DNA of 64,000 bases from Blasia pusilla (taxonomy: Eukaryota > Marchantiophyta > Marchantiopsida > Blasiales): contig CM114275.1 of NCBI GenBank assembly GCA_050084515.1, positions 26,722,001-26,786,000 on the forward strand. The letters are read 5' to 3'. The position numbers and the translations under genes are program-made. This document shows positions 48,128-59,690 of the stretch, one piece after another (the first letter of the stretch is position 1; each line of letters begins with the position of its first letter). The notes under the pieces were generated by a model. It saw nothing but the letters and a program-made list of their open reading frames with translations. It was not told the origin of the DNA and searched no databases.

Positions 48128-49111
48128 CTGTCATTACCATCTTCTCAGCACTTCTATCAGTTCAGTGAATGACTGTACATGTTTGCCTTCACATGCTTGA
48201 TCTAACTGGACTGTTTCAATTTGAGATCCGCGTTCTGTGTGCATGCATTCGCCGAGCTCGTGCTCAGTTTTGAGTTCAAATTAAAATTAGGGCTAGCGCT
48301 GCGCTCACATAGAATGCAGCAAGTCCAGAAAAGTTGTACTCACTTTCGATGTGTGAATCCTGTTGAGATCGTAATAGTTTGAACTAGTCAGACCTTGCAT
48401 ACCCGCATCATTGTTCATGACATGGCATTTGGTGTTAGTAAGATTTGAAGCGCTGGACTGACCGCGTCTGTGGCCTAGTAGTCTTGAAGTTGCTCAAGCA
48501 ATTGAGAGTAAAATCCATTTCCAGAGGATGATGTATACGCATTAGATTCGCACTCTCGTTCGTGTGCTTGATTACCTGTAGGTGCGAGTGTTTCTCATCT
48601 AAATGTCCACGGTGAACCTCTTATATGCAAAATTGTGAGGACTTGAAAGTAGGTCTCTTTGTGCTGTCGAAGTGTTCGTTTCAGCTCGACGCATAATCAT
48701 GGAAGAGGCTTGAATAGAAATTTGAACTTTTTGCAATCCATGTGTACCATTTATCAATTGATTTATCTTGTAAGCCTGCTTTTTATGTGGTGCGAATCGT
48801 GCATGTTCCTCCGTTCCCGTTAAATACTTGGTACTTAAAATACTTTCCTGCATCCCCATTTCGAAAGATAATGCAATAGTTTCTGGGAGCATGTACGTTA
48901 TTTAGAGGGTGTCACTTCCGAATACTCATCGAAGCAGCAATTTGAGCGGAGTAAACACTTATTTGAGCTTTTTGTAATTTCCTTTGATCATGATCAACCG
49001 CGTAGCTCTGTACGACTTTGGTGCATGTTCATGGTAGATGAAAGGACTACAAATCTAACCATGAAATACCATTGGTCTGCAGACAAATGGCCACACCACC
49101 AAAGTGATGCT

Positions 49112-49145
49112 GTTGCTAGCGCTGGATCGCTCCAGCGCTAGCAAC
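49112..49145. repeat. Perfect 15-bp inverted repeat, 4-nt loop
   Basis: GTTGCTAGCGCTGGA (49112-49126) is followed by loop TCGC and its exact complement (49131-49145). A GC-rich perfect stem in AT-moderate DNA is unlikely by chance. No T-run follows that would make it terminator-like, and nothing links it to a gene. Confidence 0.95.
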
Positions 49146-49415
49146 CTTGGAGATTTTGGTGTTACCGTGTTGCAAATGCAACCATCGACCCTTGCAGATG
49201 GCGGGGAAACATACATTGCAACATCAATTGAATGGCGTCGCAAGCAAAGTCTCGGTGAGAAACTCACGTATACACGCTTCTGCACGGCACAATGGGTAAT
49301 TCTCATGGATACCGGTCCACTTATAGTTACAGATTCCTCTTTCTCCTTCCATATAGATCGGATGTATCTTCCAACTCATCAAGTACTTCATCTAAGATAT
49401 GCAATTCAAAGAAGG

Positions 49416-49479
49416 TTGATCAGCAATATTCTTTGAATTGCATCTAAGATGATGCAATTCCAAGAATATCGCTGATCAA
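49416..49479. repeat. 29-bp near-perfect hairpin, 6-nt loop
   Basis: The arms are 49416-49444 and 49451-49479 and the loop is TAAGAT. The arms pair at 27 of 29 positions. A second, alternative stem overlaps it: ATGCAATTCAAAGAA (49399-49413) also pairs with 49428-49442. The fold resembles a small-RNA precursor or the junction of an inverted duplication. I do not recognise the arm sequence as a known miRNA. Confidence 0.9.
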
Positions 49480-51559
49480 TACATACATGCATTCATCGTT
49501 TCGCGATTCATGATCGATGGTCCGTTCGGCTGCAACATTATTTTTCCCACCAGCCGATAACGTATGTAGAGAAACCTGTGTTTTAGCGTTCGCCAACTTT
49601 GAGAGTATGCGTACTTCCCTGATCGTGAATGCACAGATGCGGTTCTGCATCATTTTTAATCTAGCGTTCACTATCATGATCAATACCTACCTGTAAATAC
49701 ATGTTTTTGATCATAATTTGCGAATGCGTTCGACTAAAATAGAATGTCCCAAGTGCAACCCCTCATCGTTCGAACAAATGTATCATACTCACACGATACA
49801 AGGACAGAAAACTGGTGATCGTGATTGGTTGGAATTTCTATGCCAGGTATCTGTATAAAAGCCCGTGAGGTTGTTAGTTGCGATCGGCTGCTATTTTCAA
49901 GCCGTTTAGTGGGATGTACGTATGAGCTCGCGAGGTTTGATCATCATGACTGACATAAAAAAGACAAACGCTTACGGATTGATTGTACACTGTCATCTTT
50001 GATATGAAATTTGGGAGTTATGGATCTTGCAATTCAGCGGTTATATAGGGTTGCAATGGTTGTGCAGGATATTCCGGAATGTACGCAATTGGCGCTAGGC
50101 CACGAAGGAAGCTAATTCTCACGACTGAGCACGATCAACCTGATAATTGGTTGCTGAAGATGTTGAAACCCTTGAAGTGCGCGAGGGCCCCATGGAGTTT
50201 CACATTCTTCCGAGTGACTGAAAACAGCATTTCTTTCTTCGGCGAGAGGAGAGAGGAAGTGATAAGTTGAGTGTGTGCAGCTTCGCTGCCACCCTCCGTC
50301 TACCACGTATATCGACAAGCTTTTGTCACCGACTTCCCGTCAACCTGCATCTGACGGTGAGTCGGTATGGCTCTCGGGGGTTCCGACAGTTGCCGCTCAA
50401 CTCAATTGGAAGGTAGAGTGGGCTCCATTCATCCCTTCGTTTTTTCTGATATGGAAATATTTCAAGAAAAGGACATGAAGGAGTTTCCTCTTCATGAATT
50501 GGGATAACGTATGTCCATCCCGACCAAGTTGTATCTTTTTCAAAAATAATATCAAGAGGATTTGACGTTTTTAATTCTTGTTTTCCAAAGGCCAGGAAAT
50601 TTTACCACTATTTTTCTATTCAAATCCGTTAGGGTTTCATCTAGATGCGTTTCAAAGAAGAATGTATGTAAATGAAAACAAATTCTATATATTGAGAATC
50701 AATACTATTTGAGGAAAAAAGAAGTGAAAAAGAAAATTAGAGAAAGAGGAGAAAAATCCCACATGAATGGGTGAATACTAATTCTTGCACTCTCAATACA
50801 TAGATAGAGGACCAAGGATGGAAAATGGATTGAGGGAGGGTTGAAGATATGTTTGTTGATGTATTAGTAATTTATTATTAATTTACTAACGGATTAATGA
50901 CTTGGTTTGTAAGATTCTATAGATTATCAATCATTATGAGTCATTTTGTATATCAATGATTCAATTGCTCGTAAAAAGTAAGGTTTTCTCCTAGTGATGT
51001 AAGTATGAGTGCAAACAAGATAATACCCTACATTAGAATGGAATGCACGACATGGGAAAATTTAAGCATGACATGCAAAATATAAAACACCATGGAGCTA
51101 GGGTAGTTCTTCTCACCAGATTAGAGGAATATTGAGCTAAAAAAATGGACTTAAATCTTATCACCATACGCATTCACTTTCATTCATATTCCATCCTTTG
51201 AATTTGAAAGAATTTGTTCTAGTGTCAATGCAAAAGGTAAAGAAGTAGTTTGCAAAACATAATGATAAATCTTAACTAGAAACAATTTTCTAGAAGTTTG
51301 ATTTTTCGCATCACTACCTTGTCTCTATGCGCATTTGTACAACTTTGACATGTTATCTATTTAAAGTCCATACAATAGAGATGTTAATCTAAACCCAAAC
51401 TCCTAGAAAAGACCTCACTATATGGTGTAAACCAAATACCATATCCAAAAAAATTACATATTTTTTCAGTGTAAAGTAACTTGAGTCCTATAAGACCTAT
51501 TAGGAATTGAAGCCAAGGTGCACCCTGCAATCACATCTAATCTTGTAGGTACCATTCGC

Positions 51560-52680
51560 TATAAATGGAAATAGTCACCCTAATGATACCTCCAGATTGT
51601 TCGTCAATAACCACCTCTCCAAATAGTTGCATACCTCAGAGTATTCCAATGTTGCACAATTACCAAGCTCTCCAATATCATGGTCATAACTCTCCCAAAC
51701 AACTCACCCCGTTAAGAACATGCTCACATCCATACGTTATGATCATTGAGGTTCAACACATGACCTATACTATGATGAATGGCAGCGAGTAAATAATTAA
51801 GGCACTCGGCCATAACGCAAAAAGTAAGGTGAGAAAGACGTTAAGGATGCCTACGTATTAAATATGTATCCTATAGCTAACCATGGAAATTATAGGTCCC
51901 AATCTTCTTGGTGACCGCTCTACAAGCTATACTTGCATAAACCTTTCTTCAACTTATGAACAACTCTCTTTGCTAGTCCATCGGACTCCATCCGTCTCAA
52001 GATAATCTCGCGAAGTAGTGTGGTGGTCAATAAGTGTCTGATCATATAAGTCCTAAAACTCCATGCGAAACTGTGTACCCTTGTCTTTCAAATCTTAGGT
52101 GCTACAACCAACTCTATCCGCTTCGAGAAGAGCTCGACCATTAGAAACACATAAAAATTATGACGCCCTAGCAAAGGTCAATGTCTTGCAATATCCAAAC
52201 TCCGTCTATAGCCCAAATCCATTATCAATAGTAGATGCAAATCTAGAGTCGGAGCATTGAATGATGCTCCAAAACGATAACACACCATGCATCTGGCAAC
52301 AAACTAGTGAACATTCGTCTAGATGCCTCGCCACCAACACTGTATTTGGAGCAAGCTCTATGTCTGCTTCACTCTTAAGTGTCTCAATTCATCGTGGGCA
52401 TGTTGTACCAATCATGCTCTCTGCAAAGGATGAGGCACTATGCATCCTAAAACTTGTAACATATGTGTCCCCTCCCACCCAAACCGTGTGGCTCGTTGTA
52501 GGATCCAATTTCACACTCTAACATCCATTGTGCTCACGAAATTTCTTGTATGCAGATATTCCAAGACTACCCCATCCTCATGGATGTCTCGACCACATGT
52601 CGCCTCCTTTTCAGCCTCAGGATCTAAGGACTCTCCATTAGACCTCGCCGTCAAAGTTCCAACACTCTAGCTCTCGATAG
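51560..52680 (-). pseudogene. Integrase of gypsy copy 3, heavily mutated
   Basis: Minus-strand reading with stops shows the linker (FGWEGTHMLQVL), zinc-finger remnants (HAHDELRHLRVKQT, VARCMVCY), core blocks (RHNFYVFLMVELFSKRIELV) and a later stretch (DGLAKRVVHKLKKGLCKYSL) corresponding to the usual DGLAERVVQTLK region. Reading continues weakly to about 51560. Catalytic acidic residues cannot be placed with certainty because of indels. Confidence 0.75.
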
Positions 52681-54254
52681 CCAATAAACCCAAATGGGTT
52701 GGCGCATGGCATCTAGGCACCATCTCCTCATTACTCTCTTCACACAAACAAACTCCACTCACATCTCACCACTCCCAAACCCCAACATACTCCAATCTGT
52801 ATGCAACTACAGAGGATGCCCCTAGCTAATATGTCTCCTTAGTATTGGTGTGGACGTCAATGTGTCCTTGAGCAAATTAAATACTCTCTCCTGCTCATCC
52901 CCTTAGTGCCACTTATGATCCACCTTGGTTAGTAAGGTTAGTGGCTTCAAAATCAAAGTGAAACCCATTGACATACCATTGATAGAAGTTTGCTACTCCT
53001 ATGAATGCACAAACTCGACTTCTATTTGTAGGGTTTGAAGTCCTTAAGGTAACCTCTAGCTTTTTCTGTTGAACATTGATGCCACTTTAGTATATTATAT
53101 AACCCAAATACTTAATTTGGTCATACAAGAATTTGCACTTGCCTCAATGTAGCTTCAGTCCATGTAACTACAATGGTTGAAACGCCTTCTCCAAATATCG
53201 CTGATGCTCCTCAATTGTGGCACTAAAGACTAGGATTTCATGAACATAATACCTAGCAACATTAAGACTTGCCAAGATCCTCTCCATGACACTCTGAAAC
53301 TTTTTTGGGACGTTCTCCAATCCAAATTGTAAAAAACTGCCACTAGTACGAACAATCCTTTCTATGATGATCGATGTCCTAAAATGACATCTTTCTCCTG
53401 TCCTCCAATATGATAAGCGGCCAATGAGATTTGGCTCAAATTCTAAAGAACTAAAGACCTTTGCATACCCAATAGCATCAAAGATCTCTTCAAGAGTGGG
53501 CATAGCATACCGATTGGACTTCGTCTACTGATTGATAGGTCGGTAGTCTCCACACATGTGCCTATATATATTCATCCACTTGTCATGCACATCCTTCTTG
53601 GTGGGCATAACATTGGCAAATACACTCTCCATGGGATATCTTCACTAGTCCTACTCCAACCAAGTCTTCGCTCTTGCTTTAAATCAGGACCCTCTCCACA
53701 TTACTAAACCTCTAGGGGGCATGAAAAGATTTTTGTATCGATAAAAAACTCTATGCAGATCCTTGGACCCTTTAGTGTATCCAAATCATGCATACAAAAT
53801 GAAAAATAGCTCCTATAACTCCTTAGGAAGTGATATATGAGGTTCCGACTCTCAACTAAGGGTCCATATCTAGCTCCCAAGTCTTAGTTGTGACTAGTAT
53901 AGGATTCTATAGCACGGGTGGTTTTGGCTGCTATGGTGCAATCCAATCTCAAACAACATAACTCGACTCCTCCCCTTTAACCAACTCATAAATCTCATTT
54001 CCTGCTACTCCCTCGGCGTGTAGGACCATCAACCATGCTCACTATTGTGGCTGCCATCTTTCAATGTACCTACCAAATATCCCAAGAAGTCTAAGAATGT
54101 TTCTCCGAATCATCCTTGATATATCAATCTGTGCGAATCTTGCCCCAAACCATTGCTTGAATTGTCTCGGTAGGCATAGGGCTAAGAAGTGCAACAATAA
54201 TGACCAATTGCAACCTCATTTGATAGTGCTAAACTTCTCCTAAGCTGATATTCC
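52681..54254 (-). pseudogene. RT and RNase H remnant of gypsy copy 3
   Basis: The RT palm is open at 53168-53503: MPTLEEIFDAIGYAKVFSSL, FGLENVPKKFQSVMERILAS and YYVHEILVF in place of YIDD, so inactive. The thumb (KCKFLYDQIKYLGY) lies near 53100 and a connection block (DEQERVFNLLKDTL) near 52880. RNase H is cut to a short remnant. The stretch 53700-54250 is the linker between methyltransferase and RT, as in the other copies. Confidence 0.82.
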
Positions 54255-54895
54255 ATATCAAGCAATTGAGATCCACTACTTGACCTAAGACATGACGTCG
54301 AGATGCCTTCAATAGTAACGGTACAGAAATTACTCTTGTGGGAAATCCAATTTCCCTCTCTCTCACATCGGCATTGGGCTCCTTCAACTACTCTGCCTAA
54401 CTATCCCAAATCGAGCCAAGACCGGCCTCCTTACATGGATAGGACGCAAGAAAACTGAGAAATGTGGGAAAGACAGCTCGTGGCATGCCAATCCTGTTCA
54501 TCACCATCAACAGAGGTTGATCATTGTACCTCACTACTTGTGATAAACATCTTAGATCCAAAATAGAATCCACCAAAAAATGGGAGGGGCGCTCCACTTG
54601 CGCATACACCCCTCTGCAATACCTCATGTGGCACCAAGTTGGTCCACCATAGACAAGGCCCACGAGGGCGATGTGCTCATGACCCTACACTCACCACATC
54701 CAAAAACACTATAGGGTCGATCTATGCACGTACGTAATGTGCACTCGTGACCACAAACCATCCAAGATCATTATATTCTCGAGAATGCAAGCTCGAGAAT
54801 GGGATTGATTTTCTTGCAATTTTTGCAAGATCCTTATCATCTCCCAAAGAAACCTAGATTGAGTATCAACTAAATCACCACCTCATCCTACACTC
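54255..54895 (-). pseudogene. DNMT3-like methyltransferase domain, copy 3 (C-terminal part)
   Basis: It holds FLWEMIRILQKLQENQ, ILEN (motif VI, the following Val lost), LWWTNLVPHEVLQRG, VERPSHFLVDSILD, PRAVFPTFLSF and, at the C-end, RRHVLGQVVDLNCL. Everything before the FWEM block, including motifs I and IV, is missing because the copy ends at the MITE junction. Multiple stops and frameshifts are present. Its shared layout with copies 1 and 2 shows the domain is a stable part of the family. Confidence 0.85.
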
Positions 54896-54900
54896 AACCG

Positions 54901-55169
54901 GACCTAACATGCCTACAGGGCGAGCTAAGGGCCCGCGGTTGAGCCCACCCAATTGTCACCCAACCCTTCGTATGGGTCTGAAGCGGGTTGGTCGTAAGTT
55001 GTGCGCGGGCCATAAAACCGGTGCGTGCTCACCCAACCAGGGACTACGCTATGGGCTCAAGTACAGGCCACGAGTACCCATGCCCGCACATACATGTCTA
55101 TCCTAGGGATGCACATAAGTCCGCGGACGTGGACATGTGTGCGGATACGGACTTTTTCCTTGTGCAACT
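54901..55169 (-). mobile_element. hAT-like MITE, copy D, truncated
   Basis: Read on the minus strand it starts GTTGCACAAGGAAAAAGTCC, then GTCCGTATCC, ACGTCCGCGGACTTATGTGC, closely following copy C (61470-61515), and runs into GC-rich GCCCGC/GGGCTC sequence. The other terminal repeat is absent: it abuts methyltransferase sequence of gypsy copy 3 at about 54900. No target duplication is visible. Confidence 0.7.
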
Positions 55170-57417
55170 ATGCTGACGACTTAGTCGTAAATGGTCTAGT
55201 TCAGAAAATATGTATTTCCTTCTAGTGAGGGCAAGATACAAAAAAGTGTACATATATTTCTACATCCATTATAAGATTACCCCCAGAAAATAAATATTAA
55301 AGTATTGTGTGAATATTTGATCTTTTGAAATGCTTGAAGAATTCTTTTGCAAAATGATGTTTGGCTAACTTAGGAGTTACGTACGTGTAAACTAGGATTA
55401 GGTTGCAAATGAGTATATCAAATGGAATTGACCTTTCTACTTCATTAGAAATATTTTGGTAATTACTCACTTTTTTTTTGGATTGTATGATTGAATGAGT
55501 TAGTCTAGTGTTTTGGTGTGTTTGATTAGCGAAAAAAAGGTATGTCATGCAACAATGTATATGCCCATGGAAAAGTAACTAACACACCTCATCTTGTGAT
55601 TAACACAGCTTGCAACTGTTCACATCTTCCATAGAGTTGCAAACCAAGCATACTACATTATAGGGATAACATTTTTTGCAAGTGGAACTCATACGGAAAG
55701 GGGAATATCTCCACTTAACCATGGTTTGATAACTTTGGAAGAACTCCCTTTAGGAGAACGGCCTGATTGACAAAAAGGTGACATCGCACACATGATGATA
55801 TGGTGCCATACTTGGGGTACTAAGAAGGTCTCCTTCTCTTCCAGTATGTGTCCTAGCTGGGCTTTCTTAGGGTTTATCTCTAGGTGGAGAACGTCTTTGA
55901 GAAACCGAGAGACTTGTTTCATGACTTCATGAGCCAAAGGTTCTGACCCCGAAATTGCTTTCGTAATGGCCTCTTCATGCTATACGACCAGAGACTAGAG
56001 AAGAAAAAGCATAGGACGGGAAGTGAATTATAACCCAACAACTAGGAAGGGTAGATTATTAGAAGAGCAGGGTCAAAATTATAACCTTAGATTGTTATAA
56101 CATGTTAGAATAGTTTAGTAGGGTAGAATAACATGATCATAATTTGCACACAATGGGTTGAAATCCCTCTTCCGATAGGCAAAAGAAATAGTTTATTTTG
56201 GTGACTAACCTTATAGAATTTTCCATCTGATTTGGCATACGACAAAGAGATATTTAGGGTGATTCATACCATAATTACATAGTCCAATATATATCTTTAT
56301 TATCTTTGATAACCCTACATACACAATTAGACAAGATAATAACAAGCTTATAATTTTTTCCTCTTAATTCACATTTGATCTTTTGGAAAGGGAAAATCTA
56401 TATTCTAATTTGAGGAGTGCTTTTGACATGGCAACATATATATATGGAACATGACACATGTCACCCTAAATCGGCACATATTTTAGAAGGGCGTATATGC
56501 ACGGGGCGCGCATACATACTGGACTAGACGTATATGCACAAGAATGTGCAAGCACGGTTCCTCACGGGCATTAGCTAGTGAATTTGAATGGAAGAAGGAA
56601 ATGCGTTCATTAGTTAAAATTAACTAATGGTTTAGTTGGTGGGAGGCGTGGAGCGAAAGGAATAAATATTATTAAAATTTGTGTGGAGAATGGAGTTATT
56701 AAGAGTATTGAGAAATTATTTAAATTTTAACTGAGAAGAGGATGTATTTAGAAGAATTTAATGTTATTATTCACTAAAAAAATTTTAATTCTAAATTACT
56801 TTTAAAATCATTTTCATGGAAAAATATGAAACTGCATTATATTGACAAAATGATTTCGTGGAAAATTCTATACTATTATGGGAGAGTGCCCTCAAAATTC
56901 GCAACGGCTTAGCTTCACACCTGGCATTTTAGACCAATCACGGAGGTTCATGATCGAATAGGGGGTTCATGTGCTGAGGGTCTTTTGGCACTGTTTTGCT
57001 GGCCATTTTAGATTTTTCATTAGGTGCGGCGCAATAATTTGTAACAGTATTTTAAACTAGGATTTGAATTATGTCCTAGAGACAGTTAAGATCGTGACGA
57101 TACAGAGTGAACCGTCTCCCCTCCTCGCAGGTCACTTTAGGGTTTTAAAAGGTTTTTGGGCTACTGTTTTTATACGGTCTTCCTACCTTAGAAACTCCGA
57201 TCACATATAGTGAGTAGAGCAACCACACACTCAGAGCACCAACGTTACGATTTATTGTATGCAACCATACGAATCTTTATTCATGTGTTCGGTGTAACAA
57301 GTGTCAGGTTACTTTAGGAGGTCCAGAATCTCAAACTTTCTTGATGCAAACATTTTGTCATTGAGGCAAATGCAAAGCTTTATTCATGTTTATGAACACT
57401 ATAGTATTTGAGCTATC
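55170..57417. other. AT-rich intergenic DNA
   Basis: No recognised coding motif, repeat periodicity or RNA gene. The open frame at 55689-55937 (-) has no domain I know. The sequence from 56600 to 56900 is very AT-rich. Confidence 0.45.
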
Positions 57418-58034
57418 TGTCACATCTGAGTAGCCGATAGGACGAGATCTATCGTGGATAGGGCGTAGGAGCCAGCGGACTATCTTGAGTGTAACTTTGT
57501 CCCACGGTGTCGGATGAGGTTGAGGATAGGTCCATTGTGTCAGGAACGTTGTTCCTGACAACTTTCATGTTGAGGTCTTTTACAGCCGGATGACTTGTTG
57601 ACCAGTCACCGCCCCCTGGTAACTTGTCTTGCGCGCGCGCAGTTATCAAGGAAGGAGCTATTTTCAGGGGAAGAGCCTTTTGGCTCTTCCCAACCCTATA
57701 TAAGAGAGGAAGATGGCTTTCCTAAGCCATCTTTCTCATGTTGGGCCGTTGGAGTACCTCCCTTGTATGTGTGTGAGCTAGGACTAGGGTGCTAGCGTCC
57801 GGATTCCTTGATAGCACAGGGTGGACGAGGCTCGATATGCTGATGTAGATTGAGGAGTGGAGTTTTAGGCCTGGTGCGCCGTTTTTACTACTCTTTATTG
57901 TGTGATCTCCACGTATATGTATGAGTTGATTTTTGTACATCTGTGGATCGACCCGTGTGTGGGGAAGATCGGTGTTGTGTGGTGTAGATGTGACGAGCGA
58001 TGTATGTTGTGTAGCGATATGTATGCGCACGACA
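57418..58034 (+). mobile_element. Solo LTR, 617 bp, 4-bp TSD TATC
   Basis: It starts TGTCACATCTGAG and ends GCGCACGACA. The 4-bp direct repeat TATC flanks it (57414-57417 and 58035-58038). A TATA box, CCCTATATAAGAGAGG (near 57693), precedes CCATCTTTCTCATGTTGGGC. It matches the solo LTR at 42102 along its length, and its 3' end matches the 3' LTR of methyltransferase-gypsy copy 2. An (CG)n run (GCGCGCGCGC) lies near 57632. Confidence 0.9.
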
Positions 58035-58373
58035 TATCTTAGGCTACATGAAGCTCTCTACTTACAAACACATGTGTTTGAGCTTTGCAGGTATATCTTC
58101 AAGAGATAAGGAGCAACTCCCGGTTGTTGTTCGGCTTCAGAACCTTGGCACTTAAACTCTCGGTTGCTGTTCGGAGTTGCGAGTTGAAGGCACTCTCTCC
58201 TATTCAAGCTTCGGGTTCAGGTCCTGCTACTTCCAAATTGCCTTCTAAAGTCTTGAGGTTCAGCTTTAGCTTTGGTTGCTCTCGACCACATGCAGATAGC
58301 TTTAGAAAGCTCCAACTCCCATCTCTACATACAAAAAAGGTGAAGAACAAATCAGGTGTGCAGAAATACCATC

Positions 58374-58940
58374 ATGACAACTAGAATGATAGCAAGAAAT
58401 TCCAAAATGGGGAAGGTAAAGAAAGTTGTCGATGTCACTTCATCAAAGAAGCACTATGGTGTGAAGGAGGCTGATCTCAAACCATTGGAATGTTCCAAAT
58501 GGTCTCCCATATCTCAGAGGGATTGCATGCGCCTGAGCAAATGGAAAAGGTCCCACTTTGGGGTAAGCCCTCCTTGGGGAACAAAACTCACCTCGGAGCA
58601 TGCTCCAAGGTTTGAGTATGCAATAAAGGATTCTCTATCTATTAGGGGAGAGACAACGTTATCAGATAAGGAATATTTTCCTAAACTAGTGGAGGGCTTG
58701 GAAAAAGATGTTTGTATAGTTGTGCAAGGTAGCCCAGAGTTTTGCCTTATGAGGTCCAGCAGCGATAGAGAGTGCGCATCCGAAGCGGACTCCTTGAAGA
58801 AACGTATCAAAACACCACAACCCAAAGTGAAAGAATGTTTCTTGGCTTCACCGGGGAATTCTAAACATATCCCGGACCTGCCAATGAATTTTGTCCCAAA
58901 AGTGACAGTGCAGACCTCTCACAAAGGGAAAAAGAGTTAG
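58374..58940 (+). CDS. Hypothetical 188-residue protein, orphan ORF
   Basis: An uninterrupted ATG-initiated frame with a basic N-terminus (MTTRMIARNSKMGKVKKVV) and many Lys/Ser residues, no signal peptide and no membrane segment. A possible acceptor, AGGTGTGCAG, sits just before it (ending about 58361), and the frame stays open upstream of the ATG to there, so it could be the last exon of a longer gene. I do not recognise a domain. It starts about 340 bp after the solo LTR at 58034; a small repeat (AACTCCCGGTTGTTGTTCGG / AACTCTCGGTTGCTGTTCGG) lies between. It could be a host gene exon or transposon cargo. Confidence 0.4.
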   Translation: MTTRMIARNSKMGKVKKVVDVTSSKKHYGVKEADLKPLECSKWSPISQRDCMRLSKWKRSHFGVSPPWGTKLTSEHAPRFEYAIKDSLSIRGETTLSDKEYFPKLVEGLEKDVCIVVQGSPEFCLMRSSSDRECASEADSLKKRIKTPQPKVKECFLASPGNSKHIPDLPMNFVPKVTVQTSHKGKKS

Positions 58941-59179
58941 GGTGTGGTGGTGAACATTCAGATTACGTTGTAAGAGCAGGTTTGAAAGAGAATAGCCAAC
59001 GGACAGACATGTAAAGCTGAGAGAATGAACGCTCATCACGGGAATAAAAGTTGTATCTACATTGAAACAAGGTCTACGTCTATGGATGTTTACTTTGCAC
59101 ATTTCCCTTCCCTGTCCTAAAGTGCTCAGCTTGAGCACTCTAGGACGGGAACAGTCCCAAGCAAGTATCCAGGAGTATG

Positions 59180-59690
59180 CATCGTACTCTCGGCCCTATT
59201 TTGCAGGAATTAGTTTCGGCCCTCTCGCTCTGCAAGAATTCGTTTTGGCTCTCTCACCCTATAGAAATTAGTTTCGGCCCTCTAACTCTCCAGAATTATT
59301 TTCGGCCCAAACAATTCTGAGCAATTCAGAAAGCCAGAGAGAAACCGGCTACGTCCAACCCCGCCCAATTCTGCAAGAATTAGTTTCGGCCCTGTGCAGG
59401 AATTAGATTTGGACCTCTCACTCTGTAGGAATTAGTTTCGGCCATCCCACTTTGCAGGAATTAGTTTTGGCCTAAACAACACTGAGCAATTCAGCAAGCC
59501 AGAGAGAAACCAACTACGTCCAACCCCGCCCTCTTCTGCAGGAATTGGTTTCGGCCCTCTATAGGAATTAGATTCAGACCTCTCACTCTGCAGGAATTAA
59601 TTTCGGCCCGAAGAACTCTGAGCGATTCAGCAAGCCAGAGAGAAACCAGCTATGGCCAGCACTGCTCCAATCAAATTACAACAATTCCTT
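59180..59690. repeat. Nested minisatellite with GGAATTAGTTTCGGCC units
   Basis: A short unit of about 30 bp, TCTGCAGGAATTAGTTTCGGCC plus CTCTCAC, recurs about ten times with variation. It is grouped into a larger unit ending GAGCAATTCAG...GCCAGAGAGAAACC. The larger-unit marker starts at 59319, 59484 and 59620, so the higher-order period shortens from 165 to 136 bp by loss of a sub-unit. No coding sense is apparent. Confidence 0.88.

Larger units (their letters stand above)
48128..51559. other. No gene recognised; two hairpins and AT-rich DNA
   Basis: Open frames at 49104-49436 and 50079-50270 (+) have no recognised domain. An acceptor-like GTTGTGCAG precedes the second, near 50068. The two inverted repeats at 49112 and 49416 are listed separately. 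From about 50500 to 51550 the DNA is AT-rich without visible features. Confidence 0.4.
51560..54900 (-). mobile_element. Methyltransferase-bearing Ty3/gypsy element, copy 3
   Basis: This is the most decayed of three copies, on the minus strand: C-terminal half of the methyltransferase, RT, a remnant of RNase H, the integrase linker, zinc finger and core. It starts mid-methyltransferase at a boundary with a truncated MITE (54901). RNase H is largely deleted between a TDWSMLG-like remnant and the linker. No LTR was found on either side. It is the only copy with integrase sequence beyond the zinc finger, which confirms that the full element encoded one. Confidence 0.85.
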
